Shown: one piece after another, positions 18,901 to 26,548 of the stretch
How the letters are laid out: each line of letters begins with the position of its first letter
How positions within the stretch are numbered: the first letter of the stretch is position 1
Assembly: GCA_050250665.1 (NCBI GenBank)
Contig: JBFWOF010000003.1
Coordinates: 62,001 to 126,000, forward strand
Direction of reading: 5' to 3'
DNA from: JADKFD01 sp050250665
GTDB lineage: Bacteria > Pseudomonadota > Gammaproteobacteria > Xanthomonadales > SZUA-5
Length of the DNA stretch: 64,000 nucleotides
Translations under genes and position numbers: made by a program
The notes under the pieces: generated by a model
What the model was told of the DNA's origin: nothing
The model's input: the letters and a program-made list of their open reading frames with translations, nothing else
Databases searched by the model: none

Positions 18901-19232
18901 GGCGCTGTGGAGGTCGGGATACTCGTTGCAAAAGGTTGGCCGTAGCTCGCCCGTACCAAATAATGCGTGCCATCACTCGGCGCGCAGGACAGTGGAGCCA
19001 GGGGTGGCACGGCAATCGCTCCACAGACCAAGCCGCCGAAAAATGTCGTAGCAACCGGCTCTAGAGCAGCATTTGACGGGTCTGTCGTGAACCACGGATT
19101 GGAGAAGTCTGGACGTACGGACTGCGTGAGCAGGGCTTCTTCATAGGAGATTTTCTGCTGCGCCCCAGCAAGTATTGGGAGAGCAAACGCGATCACAAGT
19201 CCAGCAATACGTCTCACGAAAGGATCCCTCAT
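15993..19232 (-). CDS. secreted TcA-like protein with candidate TcB-binding C-terminus
   Basis: 1079 residues with a Sec signal peptide (IAGLVIAFALPILAGA). Residues about 170-760 are largely helical with coiled-coil stretches. The C-terminal 310 residues recall the TcB-binding end of TcA toxins. They contain a helix ARALEYKWN (about 777), the strand segment LDKIKWIKVALPG (934), then LTYGG, and the end LNDVELYFYHYA; the TcdA1 equivalents as I remember them are AEKAYQWE, LGKIRRIKQISVTLPA and LNDIILHIRYT. It is less than half the length of a usual TcA and lacks recognisable receptor-binding and neuraminidase-like domains. The chosen ATG overlaps the upstream stop by ATGA. Its position just before an SpvB-RHS gene supports a partner role. 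The TcA relation is my inference. Confidence 0.65.
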   Translation of the reverse strand: MRDPFVRRIAGLVIAFALPILAGAQQKISYEEALLTQSVRPDFSNPWFTTDPSNAALEPVATTFFGGLVCGAIAVPPLAPLSCAPSDGTHYLVRASYGQPFATSIPTSTAPGCPPAQNCDFIGEARLRAAGLLYYTAGNDVADDDPASFVYARSKAAFRYKDLLYSNVGGSPVNRIEARLSDMEDFYGAAERDRSLTAERLLRDALKYAPANRQLRNALLDLYYDRAVAEQALAKEKLVDVARQRLNPPPPGGFVISNEIAAYKAALGDALVPGGYRYALRGYFELLRDPVGVATAQVDPMANPATPFGYYLFQQEVPSRSLFGANYLLNGVPTPVLNNGGQPIAAGWKDLALLFDILASYGDATAELARLHGLRAQGTDIQDALTLITEAQQKLYLEGTLLLSAFDPDALPGAGDASGLAEKIATWRHQMRKLQLIRDFINGGSNLLGYSADFLMLVQKFQPGGTGGDIFDSYDALRNWMLAPSTGPLTYALQKNAQALAAYDTYLGQRDQLATQFSDRANIYNDRLFKIVGATRGAPGYSTPENNVGSEIWLQLRSIEAARLRIVANDVRMKNLVEQIEIEIERRGQESGVQNAISQVIIDYGDKQVRLTQQIGLVKAAQAAANAAAQVAGSRNLLEAFIHSGNAKAQFAFEVAASQLEARKERLNAEERARINDLNNTILDINSRALIKTWWLQTRTIEVETLEAQLLITQELGRLTALYNERDEIERRMDRENVQLADRYFADPIHLLRMQSEMIEAADSFQVAQNWVFYAARALEYKWNIPFVHTPPGSSITWSTSSVFRVRNAAELQAMVAAMDSFNALLDGTLVKDDYFDWFSVREDFFGYELTCSGENPPFNYCNYNDPITGEPIPFNPSNPPAMVAFRRHLQQLMDKDGNIILDFSTVREIPGGTFFRGPRFSSSGTLISKGLYLDKIKWIKVALPGSHTTTGTQLAGQLTYGGTSFLRTQGVGTIPNPQRPDLVTGEMKAYSTRYWYYDGTIDAWQSNEGLSLPVSMQKSANSQVPPTVAEINGFRERSVAATGWRLIVPTFDINVQVLEINQLNDVELYFYHYAVARP

Positions 19233-20218
19233 GGCGATGGGTCCAGCGGGGGTTGCCACGATGAGGGTCGCGGTGCGCTACGTACAAGCGAAAACCGGCC
19301 AACTACCACCGTCTCCAAATAGCCAGTCGCGGGGAGGGCTGATGTTATCGTCTCTGTGTAGGTACCGCGTGCCACCCCCGGCTGCACTTCCTGATCGGGA
19401 TTGCTATTACTGGCCGCAAAGGAGAACTGCCGGTTGAGTGCGGCCTCGAACGACGTAGACGTTGTCGCAGCAGGGATCGGCGCGAGCACCATTGAGAAAT
19501 TGTTGGGCCCCTCAATGAACACGTCTGCCGGCCACATGCCCGGGGGCAACATTCCTCCATCTGCAATGAGCGTTGCAGTCACGGCTCCATTGCCGCGAAC
19601 AACATCAAGCCGAAAGCCCAGCAGATCCCCGGAGCCCTCCGCAGGGTTGCTACCGAGGATCTGTGCTTCAATTGTTCCGAACCAAGGACGGTCGTTGTCG
19701 ACCAAGTGCACGTACTGCACTGATTGTGATCCGGGGCGGTAGCATGTGCCCGGGGCGATCGCCACGATGAGCGGCTCCAGCTCTTCATCGAAGTTGGTGT
19801 CGTCCAGGATCGTGATGGGAATACTGGCATTGGATCCCGCCAACATAATCGACCCACTCGGTGCCAGATAGTCGCTTCCAGCTGTTGCTGGACCCTCGAT
19901 AGTGTAATTGAGGGTGCAGAAGGCACTTCGACTAAGTCTTAGGGGAAGTTGAATCAATCCATCGTCTTCACTGACTTCGCTCGTTCCTTGCGAAAATTCA
20001 ATGGACACCGGATTGCAGTTCGAATGGAAACATGCCAGATCGCGAGCATCGACTATGCCATCGGCATTGATGTCCACTTCAACTAGCGGCAGACCTCCCT
20101 GGCCCAATATTGCACTAGCAATATCTGCCGCGGTGGTTTGCGCCGATGCCAGATTCGTGATTGCGATGCCGGCGCAAAACAAGAGCGTCCGAGACCCGAC
20201 AGACGACAACCTGATCAC
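19229..20218 (-). CDS. secreted dockerin-like / Calx-beta protein
   Basis: 329 residues with a signal peptide ending TNLASA. Residues 27-65 form a helix (TTAADIASAILGQ) followed by a dockerin-type calcium loop DINADGIVDARD (Asp49, Asn51, Asp53, Asp57, Asp60 in ligand positions). Residues about 72-175 are a Calx-beta domain (SEVSEDDGLIQLPLRLSR, TAGSDYLAPSG, ITILDDTNFDEELE, HLVDND), another calcium-binding extracellular fold. The rest is a beta-rich region without clear family. The start overlaps the stop of the cohesin gene by ATGA, and its own stop overlaps the TcA-like start by ATGA. It is a natural partner for the cohesin next door, an inference from the domain pair. Confidence 0.75.
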   Translation of the reverse strand: MIRLSSVGSRTLLFCAGIAITNLASAQTTAADIASAILGQGGLPLVEVDINADGIVDARDLACFHSNCNPVSIEFSQGTSEVSEDDGLIQLPLRLSRSAFCTLNYTIEGPATAGSDYLAPSGSIMLAGSNASIPITILDDTNFDEELEPLIVAIAPGTCYRPGSQSVQYVHLVDNDRPWFGTIEAQILGSNPAEGSGDLLGFRLDVVRGNGAVTATLIADGGMLPPGMWPADVFIEGPNNFSMVLAPIPAATTSTSFEAALNRQFSFAASNSNPDQEVQPGVARGTYTETITSALPATGYLETVVVGRFSLVRSAPRPSSWQPPLDPSP

Positions 20219-21870
20219 GGCCGATGCTCCAGTAGCTCGATGAATTGGAGTTGGCGGGGGGCGGCGCTATCGCGCTCATTAGCCGCCGGATCAGGGTATC
20301 GCAGTTCCGAAACGACAACCCCGTCACGACCGGTACCGACGATGCCAAGCAGCTGTCGGTCATCGGACCAGAGCTGAAGGCCGCCATTTTTGGCGTCGGG
20401 CGGTTGCTCATTCCAGAAATTCAACAGCACTGGCAATCCATCTTGCACGGGCACCCAGTTGGATGTCCGCACCCTATCGTCGGCGACCAAGACCGCTTGC
20501 AGTTCCAGCAGACCCCCGATCGCTCGCAAGTCCAGACGAAACACTTGATGGCCGCCGGCATCGAGCGCCACAAGAAGTGGACCCGAACTCGCATCGGCGT
20601 CGAGGGCGAACCTTACAACGATGTCCGACTGTCCGGGAACAATCTTCAACGCGGCCGTAAGATTCTCAAAACCGTTCGCAAACAGCGCCGGGTTTAGCAC
20701 CTGCGTGGTCGCGGTGCTGACTTTCGGTCCCGGTACTTGAGAAGTTGAAACACGCGCAGTGTTTACTAGCGGCAGGACCGCGTCAATATCGACTTGCCTT
20801 ACGGTATAGCTAATCTGATAGGTCCAAGTCTCCCCCACTTCCAGCGTCGCATTATTGAGGATCGACTGAACCGGCGGCGGGAGGCTGCCGACACTTCCAT
20901 CAGGGAGAGTCTCCGATACATTGACCGACGACTGCGTAATATTCCCCGTATTCGTGACAACGATCGTGTATCCCAGTTGTTGTCCCGCAGTCGTTGCTGG
21001 GTTGGGTCCGCTCGTTTGCGTCTTGACTATGCTCGTGTTGGGTGCCTGCAGGACAGGGGTACTCGCTGCAGCGAGGCTTGGGACTGGGACTTGAGTCGTG
21101 GAGGCTTGCGTATTGAATTGCAGCGTGGAGCCGGCGTCAATGTCGGCTTGCGTTGTGACGTAGGTCGTTTGGTAGGTCCAAGACTCTCCAGTATCGAGAA
21201 TGCCGTTTGCGGCAACGGATTCGACAGGACCCACCAACACGCCGGCCGAGCCGCCGGGGAGTGTTGCTGAGGCTGAAACACCCGACTGATTCACACCGCC
21301 TGTATTTTGGATAACGACGGAATAGCCAAGTGTTTCTCCCGCCGCTGAGACCGGACTTGGACCCGAGATCTGCGTTGCGTTGATCGTGAATGATGCGCCC
21401 GATGCCCCCGAAATAGTGATAGAGCCGGGATCAAGATTACTCGGGGGAATGCCGGTTGCGTTGGAACGAGAAAAAACCACGCCCTGGATACCTACTGGAA
21501 CCGTTTGCGGGTTCGCCCCTGCAGAAATATCAAATCCGACATTCACAAGCCTTCCGGAAGAGAGTGGCGCATTGGTTGGGGAGTACACAACAACCCGATA
21601 AACACCACCGACGAAGGCGCTGGCTGATAGATGATTCGACGCCGCAATGCCGAGTGTCACGTCTTCGGGACTGACGAGGGACGCTGGAAACGTCAAATCG
21701 AGTTGCATCGCTGCAATTTCATCATTCGTCACGAGATCGATCGGGACTGTTACACGCGTCCCAGCCACGCCAGAGACCACACCAACGTCCAAGGCCGCTT
21801 GCTGGGCGTAGGAAGTCAAGGGCAGGCAGAAAATCGTTGCGGCAATAAAGAGGTGTCGCGTTACCAGCAT
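20215..21870 (-). CDS. secreted cohesin-domain protein with DUF11 repeats
   Basis: 551 residues with a signal peptide (LFIAATIFCLPLTSYA). Residues about 25-155 match the cohesin pattern (VAGTRVTVPIDL, AAMQLDLTFPASLV, PLSSGRLVNVGFDI, NLDPGSITI). Two DUF11-type repeats follow, each starting SGPxPxxxAGxxLGY and containing an ETLPDG-like strand (about residues 165-275 and 285-395). A FANGFE segment, which I associate with Lysobacterales surface proteins, precedes a C-terminal beta region. The ATG was preferred over a TTG 21 bases upstream because it sits directly before the signal peptide. First gene of the putative operon. The cohesin should bind dockerin modules such as those in the two genes downstream. 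Confidence 0.75.
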   Translation of the reverse strand: MLVTRHLFIAATIFCLPLTSYAQQAALDVGVVSGVAGTRVTVPIDLVTNDEIAAMQLDLTFPASLVSPEDVTLGIAASNHLSASAFVGGVYRVVVYSPTNAPLSSGRLVNVGFDISAGANPQTVPVGIQGVVFSRSNATGIPPSNLDPGSITISGASGASFTINATQISGPSPVSAAGETLGYSVVIQNTGGVNQSGVSASATLPGGSAGVLVGPVESVAANGILDTGESWTYQTTYVTTQADIDAGSTLQFNTQASTTQVPVPSLAAASTPVLQAPNTSIVKTQTSGPNPATTAGQQLGYTIVVTNTGNITQSSVNVSETLPDGSVGSLPPPVQSILNNATLEVGETWTYQISYTVRQVDIDAVLPLVNTARVSTSQVPGPKVSTATTQVLNPALFANGFENLTAALKIVPGQSDIVVRFALDADASSGPLLVALDAGGHQVFRLDLRAIGGLLELQAVLVADDRVRTSNWVPVQDGLPVLLNFWNEQPPDAKNGGLQLWSDDRQLLGIVGTGRDGVVVSELRYPDPAANERDSAAPRQLQFIELLEHRP

Positions 21871-22062
21871 GAGAGCCCCCGAGCGCTGCAACGAGCGCGT
21901 TCCTCAGACACTTTGACATAGACGGTTGCTTGCGAGACGTCGCCGCGCCGCAACCTGCGCGCGATCGCGGTCCGGACAAAACAAAGTGTCACCAGAGCAC
22001 CGCATGTCCCAGGCCGAATGCAAAGATGCATGACAGCCAGTCGATGACCCGTCAGGATGTCG

Positions 22063-22416
22063 CTAGGCGTCCAGGCGTAGCCATGGGTAGCAGAGGGGTG
22101 TGAGCTTATCGACGATGTCGTCCGACAGCTCTGCCCAGCATTCGAAGGCGACCGTTGCCGCGCTGCGCCCAAATTGATCCGCGAGCGTCGCGTCGATGCC
22201 CGGTTGCGAGAGTAGACGATCGATCGTTCGGGTGGCTCGGGTGCTCGCGGCATAGTGGAGCGGCGTCATTCCGATGGCGTCGCGCTCGTTGACGTCGTAA
22301 AACGTGAGCGCCAAGTCAAGTGCCCTGACGTCATTACTTTCTGCAGCCGAGAATATATTAGGAATGTTCGGCGGCGGAACTCGTTCAGCGTGCGCTTTGG
22401 ATTTAGGCATAGCCAT
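22063..22416 (-). CDS. ankyrin-repeat protein
   Basis: 117 residues with ankyrin features: NIFSAAESNDVRALDLAL, then VNERDAIGMTPLHYAAS and a degenerate repeat TLADQFGRSAATVAF. Ankyrin repeats bind partner proteins. The frame begins 14 bases inside the end of the upstream gene at 22403-23341, so the two are probably translationally coupled; a second ATG six bases in is also possible. A basic, proline-containing N-terminus is visible but no signal peptide. Small ankyrin proteins sometimes act as immunity factors, but nothing here proves that. Confidence 0.75.
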   Translation of the reverse strand: MAMPKSKAHAERVPPPNIPNIFSAAESNDVRALDLALTFYDVNERDAIGMTPLHYAASTRATRTIDRLLSQPGIDATLADQFGRSAATVAFECWAELSDDIVDKLTPLCYPWLRLDA

Positions 22417-23341
22417 GGGGTAGCACGTCCTCCATTAGCTGGTCAATAATGATATTCTCTTCCTCACTCGTGTCCTTCGTTCGCTTGAGGACCACCATGC
22501 TTCCCGCGGACGCGTTGAAGGCAAGACGAAACTTTCTTTCGACCGGAAGCTCAGCCATTGGCTTGCCTTCGTCGCCAATCCCGTACACGACGGGACCTCG
22601 CCTTGTGATCGGATCGTCGTCTTTGTAAAAATACCGATTCAGGGTTTCTGCAATCGAGAATTCCGGTTGGCCGCGGGTCAGTTTCAGATAGGTGAGGCGC
22701 CCTGGCATGTTGGATCCAGATTCCGGGTCGCGCCGGCGCCAAAGCTGAAGGACAAAGGTGTGGGTGTAATCGTAGCCGTCGTGTACTTCGCTGTTGAGAT
22801 AAATAACGATACCGGTCGCGGAAATTTCCTTTGAGTGAAACAGCGCAATGTAGGCGAACTTGGCTACTCGCGTGCCAGGAACGGACTCCATTCGACAGAT
22901 TGCCCGCGGCACGTCACCGGAGGCGAGGTTGGGTTTGTTCTCCCAACGACCATCCAGGAGCGTCACGGCCTTTTGGCCTTCGGCTTCGATGACCGACGGC
23001 ATGATGTACAGGCCCTTGGACTGCTTGCCTTCGCTGTAGAGCGCGACGAAACCGGCTGCCACCTTGCGAAGCCTGTCTTCGGCGTGTCCTTCGTTGGCGT
23101 AGGGCACATGTTTTCGAAAGGTATCGGAACGAATGAAGGACAGGACCTTGATCCAGTTGTCTTCTTGCAGCATGCGTTCCTGTTCAACCAACCACTTCTC
23201 AAAGGCTCGCTGCGAAAAAATGGCTGTGCCGGTATGGCGCTGGATCTCCTTGATGAGACTTGTCACGCCTTTGCGCCCGGTCGCCCGCAGGTAGTCCCGG
23301 ATCCAGACTTTCGCCTTTCTCTGGTTGATCGCTTCAGTCAT
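22403..23341 (-). CDS. hypothetical protein
   Basis: 312 residues, cytoplasmic in appearance, with a basic N-terminus (TEAINQRKAKVWIRDYLRATGRKG). The pattern of short hydrophobic strands in residues 100-300 suggests an alpha/beta protein. No catalytic motif or known family is recognised. It overlaps the ankyrin gene downstream by 14 bases, suggesting a two-gene unit. It is divergent from the conjugation-like module, whose first gene starts 107 bases away on the other strand, so the gap between them may hold divergent promoters. Confidence 0.6.
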   Translation of the reverse strand: MTEAINQRKAKVWIRDYLRATGRKGVTSLIKEIQRHTGTAIFSQRAFEKWLVEQERMLQEDNWIKVLSFIRSDTFRKHVPYANEGHAEDRLRKVAAGFVALYSEGKQSKGLYIMPSVIEAEGQKAVTLLDGRWENKPNLASGDVPRAICRMESVPGTRVAKFAYIALFHSKEISATGIVIYLNSEVHDGYDYTHTFVLQLWRRRDPESGSNMPGRLTYLKLTRGQPEFSIAETLNRYFYKDDDPITRRGPVVYGIGDEGKPMAELPVERKFRLAFNASAGSMVVLKRTKDTSEEENIIIDQLMEDVLPHGYA

Positions 23342-23447
23342 CGGTGTTGGCGGTTCGTGGTTTGTTCGTGGTTTTGGTCATCGCTTGTTCGTGCCGCTCT
23401 GCTCGACCATCTCTCGCACGGCAAAGACAGCTCGGCGAGAGGACGGC

Positions 23448-24200
23448 ATGAACACTGCTCTCAAACTCAGGGACCTCGGCGCGATCCAGCACGGTGGTAG
23501 CGTATTTCTCGGCCGTACGGCCCAACACACTGAACGCGCACCGCGGCAACTGCGTCCTACTGAGACAATCTGTACCGAACTTCAATACCTGTTCGATACC
23601 TTCAACCGCGAGCTGTTTCGCTTTGAGTTGCCGGAATGCGTCCTGACCGTCGACATCGCGTGTCGGTCCGCCTACGGCTACTTCCGTCCGGATGCGTTCG
23701 TGAACGCCGATGGCGAGATCGTCGATCAGATTTCGCTCAACCCCAAATACATGCTGACCCGGCCCATGCAGGATGTGGCCGGCACCGTGGCGCATGAAAT
23801 GGTGCATGGGTGGATGCATCGATGCTCCGAGCGCAAACCTCGGGGAGGCTACCACTGCAAGCGTTGGGGCCAGAAGATGAAAAGTATCGGCCTTTTCCCT
23901 TCAAACACCGGCCAACCGGGTGGACGCCAAACCGGCTACCAGATGACGCACTTCCCCATTGCCGGGGGCCCATTTCTGGGCGTGGTGGGTGCCCTGGAAT
24001 CCCAGGGGTTTGCGATCACCTGGGGCCGTTTCCAGCGCGTACTTGAGATCGGCCTCCCGCAGAACCCGGAAGGTGACGACCCCAGTAAGGGCAAAGTGAA
24101 GTTTGCCTGCCCGAACTGCCGCCAGGTCTGCTGGGGTTCGCCCTCACTCATTGTCATCTGCGGAAATGACCGCTCGCGCATGCTGAGGCCGCTGGAATGA
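23448..24200 (+). CDS. SprT-like zinc metallopeptidase family protein
   Basis: 250 residues with the zinc-protease signature HEMVHGWMH (His116, Glu117, His120) in the arrangement of SprT/Spartan-like domains, preceded by the family pattern YLFDTFNRELFRFELP. The C-terminus has a zinc-ribbon-like set of cysteines (FACPNCRQVCWG and ICG). The ATG has a GAGAGGA ribosome binding site; a longer frame upstream lacks one. Spartan relatives cleave DNA-bound proteins, and homologues occur on mobile elements, but the substrate here is unknown. It is the first gene of the module and overlaps the next by ATGA. Confidence 0.8.
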   Translation: MNTALKLRDLGAIQHGGSVFLGRTAQHTERAPRQLRPTETICTELQYLFDTFNRELFRFELPECVLTVDIACRSAYGYFRPDAFVNADGEIVDQISLNPKYMLTRPMQDVAGTVAHEMVHGWMHRCSERKPRGGYHCKRWGQKMKSIGLFPSNTGQPGGRQTGYQMTHFPIAGGPFLGVVGALESQGFAITWGRFQRVLEIGLPQNPEGDDPSKGKVKFACPNCRQVCWGSPSLIVICGNDRSRMLRPLE

Positions 24201-24409
24201 GCCGCTCAGAGATATTTCTCGGTCCCGGGCGCTGGATCACAGAATTCCTACTTTCCCTCACGGAGCTGGCGCCGGACCAGCTCTCGCCTGAGTTGTTCAA
24301 AGCGCTCAGCGTGATCGCTACGCTGATCTTCTGGTTCCAGCTCTGGAAGATCGTGGCTGCCGTGGTCCGGCGCGTGACCGGCTTCGACCGCCAGAGGCCG
24401 CAGCGATGA
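24197..24409 (+). CDS. small membrane protein of the conjugation-like module
   Basis: 70 residues with one hydrophobic segment (ALSVIATLIFWFQLWKIVAAVV) and a short basic cytoplasmic tail (RRVTGFDRQRPQR). It overlaps both neighbours by ATGA, so it is translationally coupled between the SprT-like gene and the coupling ATPase. It might be a membrane partner of that ATPase, as small TM proteins are for other coupling proteins. No family is recognised. Confidence 0.65.
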   Translation: MSRSEIFLGPGRWITEFLLSLTELAPDQLSPELFKALSVIATLIFWFQLWKIVAAVVRRVTGFDRQRPQR

Positions 24410-26280
24410 GTAGGGATCTGCCCGATCTCGTAATTGTTCTGTCCGATCTGGCCTTGGCGATCAGGGCCGGACTGTTGGAGTGGGCGGGCGGCGTCGAGGC
24501 CTCTGAGGCGGTGCCTGTCGTCCTCGGTGCCATCGGTGGGGTCTTCGCACTGCGCACAGTGTATGGGGTACTGGCGCGCTGGCTTGGGCTGTATTCGCCC
24601 GAGCAGTACCGCTGGTTCCCCCGGCTGCCCTGGAGGGCACCGTATCGCGTCTGGGCGGCCCTCCAGCGCCTCTACGAGCGCACCCTCCTCTTTGGTCGTC
24701 GGGGGGCGAACGGCGGCTTTGCAAGCGCCCTCGGCATGTTCTCGCTGATGTTTAGTCCCGGCATGGTCTTTTTGGGGCGCGCCTATGCCTTCGGTCTGCC
24801 GGCTTTGATGCCGATGGGCATTTCGCCCAAGCGCCACTTGTTTGCCATCGCGCAAACAGGCTCCGGAAAGACGGTGCTGGCGATCACCATGATTGCCATG
24901 TGGTACGGCAGTGCATTCATTGTCGATCCCAAGGCGCAAATTGTGCGCGCCCTGTATGGTCGCGACGCGCGACGCTGGTTCGTCATTGACCCGGACCATC
25001 AGTTCTCGGGCGTCAGTGCTGGCTTCAATCCTTTCGATTGGATCAAGGATTGTCAGGAGCGCTTTGGCGCAGGAGCTGCAGTGCTCGCGGCCATTCGGAT
25101 TGCCCAGGCACTGGTCGCCACGCCGTCCGGCAACAAGAGCCCGTTCTTCTATGACCTGCCGCGTCATTTCCTGGCCGGTGTCATCTGGCATGTCCTGACC
25201 GTCCACCCAGAAAAGGATCACAACCTCCCGTATGTCCGCGATCTGTTGATCCACGGCTACCGGGTCACCGGTGAGGACGGGGTAGAAGCCACCCGCGGCG
25301 ATGAAGCGCACCAGTTCTTCATGCGCATCATGAGCAACAACCCAGCCTTCGAAGGCGTGGTCGCGGGCGCTGCCTCGGCCATGTCGATCCTGGCTGGCGA
25401 GACGCTGGGCTCGACGCGCGCCACGCTCCTTGAGCAGACCAAGTGGCTCGATATCCCGAACGTGCGCGCCATCTTGCGCCATAGCGATTTCTCGCTGTTC
25501 GATTTGAAGCGCCGCGACGACATCGTGGTGGCCTTTACGCCCTCGATCTATTCGGTGCGCGAGGAACTCAGCCGCTTCGCGCGCATGCTGACGAACCTGA
25601 CCGCGTACTCCTTCGAACTGGAGACGCAGCGCAAGGGCTTGTGCCTGATGGCGATCGATGAGTTGCCATCGCAGGGCTACAACCCGGTCTTTGAGACGCT
25701 GCTGGCGATCTCCCGTTCGCAGGGACTGATCTTCTTCGGCATTGCCCAGTCGGTGGAGCTGATGAGGCTCCACTACCCCAATTCCTATCGCAGCTTCATC
25801 GGCGAGGCCGATGCCACTTGGTGGATGGGCGGCACCCACCCGGACAACCGCAACTTCCTGGCCGAGCTGCTTGGCAAGCGAACGCTGGTGGAAAAAGACC
25901 GCCACACCGGGCGCAAGAGTTACCGGGAAGTGGCGGTGATGGAGCCTGAGCAGATCGGTCGATTTCTGGACCCGAACTCCGAATACATGATCGTAACCCG
26001 CGCGGGTAAACGCCCGCTGCAAGGCGTCATCGACCCTTACTACAAGGCGCTTTCGGTTCGCCAGTACACCCCGGACCCGGACCATCGCGAGGTCCTTGCG
26101 AGGCGCGTGGTTCGCGCGCTGATCGATCCTGGCATCCGTCACGCCCCGCCGAGCGAAACCCACGCGAAATCCACGGCGGAGGGCGTCGATAACGTCACTG
26201 CAGCACCGGTGGCACGCAACACCACCACCCCGGAACAGACCCACCTCCAGGAGGACATTTCAGATGAATCTGCACAGTAA
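24406..26280 (+). CDS. type IV coupling protein (VirD4/TraD-like ATPase)
   Basis: 624 residues. Two N-terminal membrane segments lie at about 35-58 (VVLGAIGGVFALRTVYGVLA) and 108-135. Walker A is AQTGSGKT (149-156) and Walker B is LCLMAIDEL (412-420). Further coupling-protein features are the FIVDPKAQ and VIDPDHQFSGVSAGFNPFDW segments and SRSQGLIFFGIAQSVE. Such ATPases carry relaxase-DNA complexes to the conjugation channel. The last 60 residues are a polar tail that may bind cargo. It overlaps the small membrane gene upstream by ATGA and the next gene by 17 bases. No relaxase or channel genes are in the window, so the cargo is not known. Confidence 0.88.
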   Translation: MSRDLPDLVIVLSDLALAIRAGLLEWAGGVEASEAVPVVLGAIGGVFALRTVYGVLARWLGLYSPEQYRWFPRLPWRAPYRVWAALQRLYERTLLFGRRGANGGFASALGMFSLMFSPGMVFLGRAYAFGLPALMPMGISPKRHLFAIAQTGSGKTVLAITMIAMWYGSAFIVDPKAQIVRALYGRDARRWFVIDPDHQFSGVSAGFNPFDWIKDCQERFGAGAAVLAAIRIAQALVATPSGNKSPFFYDLPRHFLAGVIWHVLTVHPEKDHNLPYVRDLLIHGYRVTGEDGVEATRGDEAHQFFMRIMSNNPAFEGVVAGAASAMSILAGETLGSTRATLLEQTKWLDIPNVRAILRHSDFSLFDLKRRDDIVVAFTPSIYSVREELSRFARMLTNLTAYSFELETQRKGLCLMAIDELPSQGYNPVFETLLAISRSQGLIFFGIAQSVELMRLHYPNSYRSFIGEADATWWMGGTHPDNRNFLAELLGKRTLVEKDRHTGRKSYREVAVMEPEQIGRFLDPNSEYMIVTRAGKRPLQGVIDPYYKALSVRQYTPDPDHREVLARRVVRALIDPGIRHAPPSETHAKSTAEGVDNVTAAPVARNTTTPEQTHLQEDISDESAQ

Positions 26281-26548
26281 GGAACTGACCGGATCGATGG
26301 CCATGATCGCCCAGCAGGTCGATCACCTCATCAAGCCGGACCTCAAACCCCTCAGCCTCGCTTGCCAAGCCGAGATCGACCGTACGGGCGAGGAGACCAC
26401 GGCCTTGCTGCTGGCCATGCAAACCGAACGCAGCCAGGCCATCGCCAACTTCACTCAGCTGATGCTGCTCGTGCGTCCGGAACTCAGCCGGCGCGCGGCC
26501 AGCCACTTTGAAGCCCTCCGTCTGCGCAAGGAGTCTCGCGATGACTAA
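26264..26548 (+). CDS. small helical protein of the conjugation-like module
   Basis: 94 residues, predicted mostly helical, no membrane segment or known domain. Its ATG has a strong ribosome binding site (AGGAGGA) located within the end of the coupling-protein gene, and its stop lies inside the start of the following membrane-protein gene. This tight packing argues for a role with its neighbours. Function unknown. Confidence 0.65.
   Translation: MNLHSKELTGSMAMIAQQVDHLIKPDLKPLSLACQAEIDRTGEETTALLLAMQTERSQAIANFTQLMLLVRPELSRRAASHFEALRLRKESRDD

Noticed and set aside
24154..26244. Minus-strand open frame of 696 codons
   Set aside because: Antisense shadow of the coupling ATPase gene, which has Walker motifs and a packed operon context.
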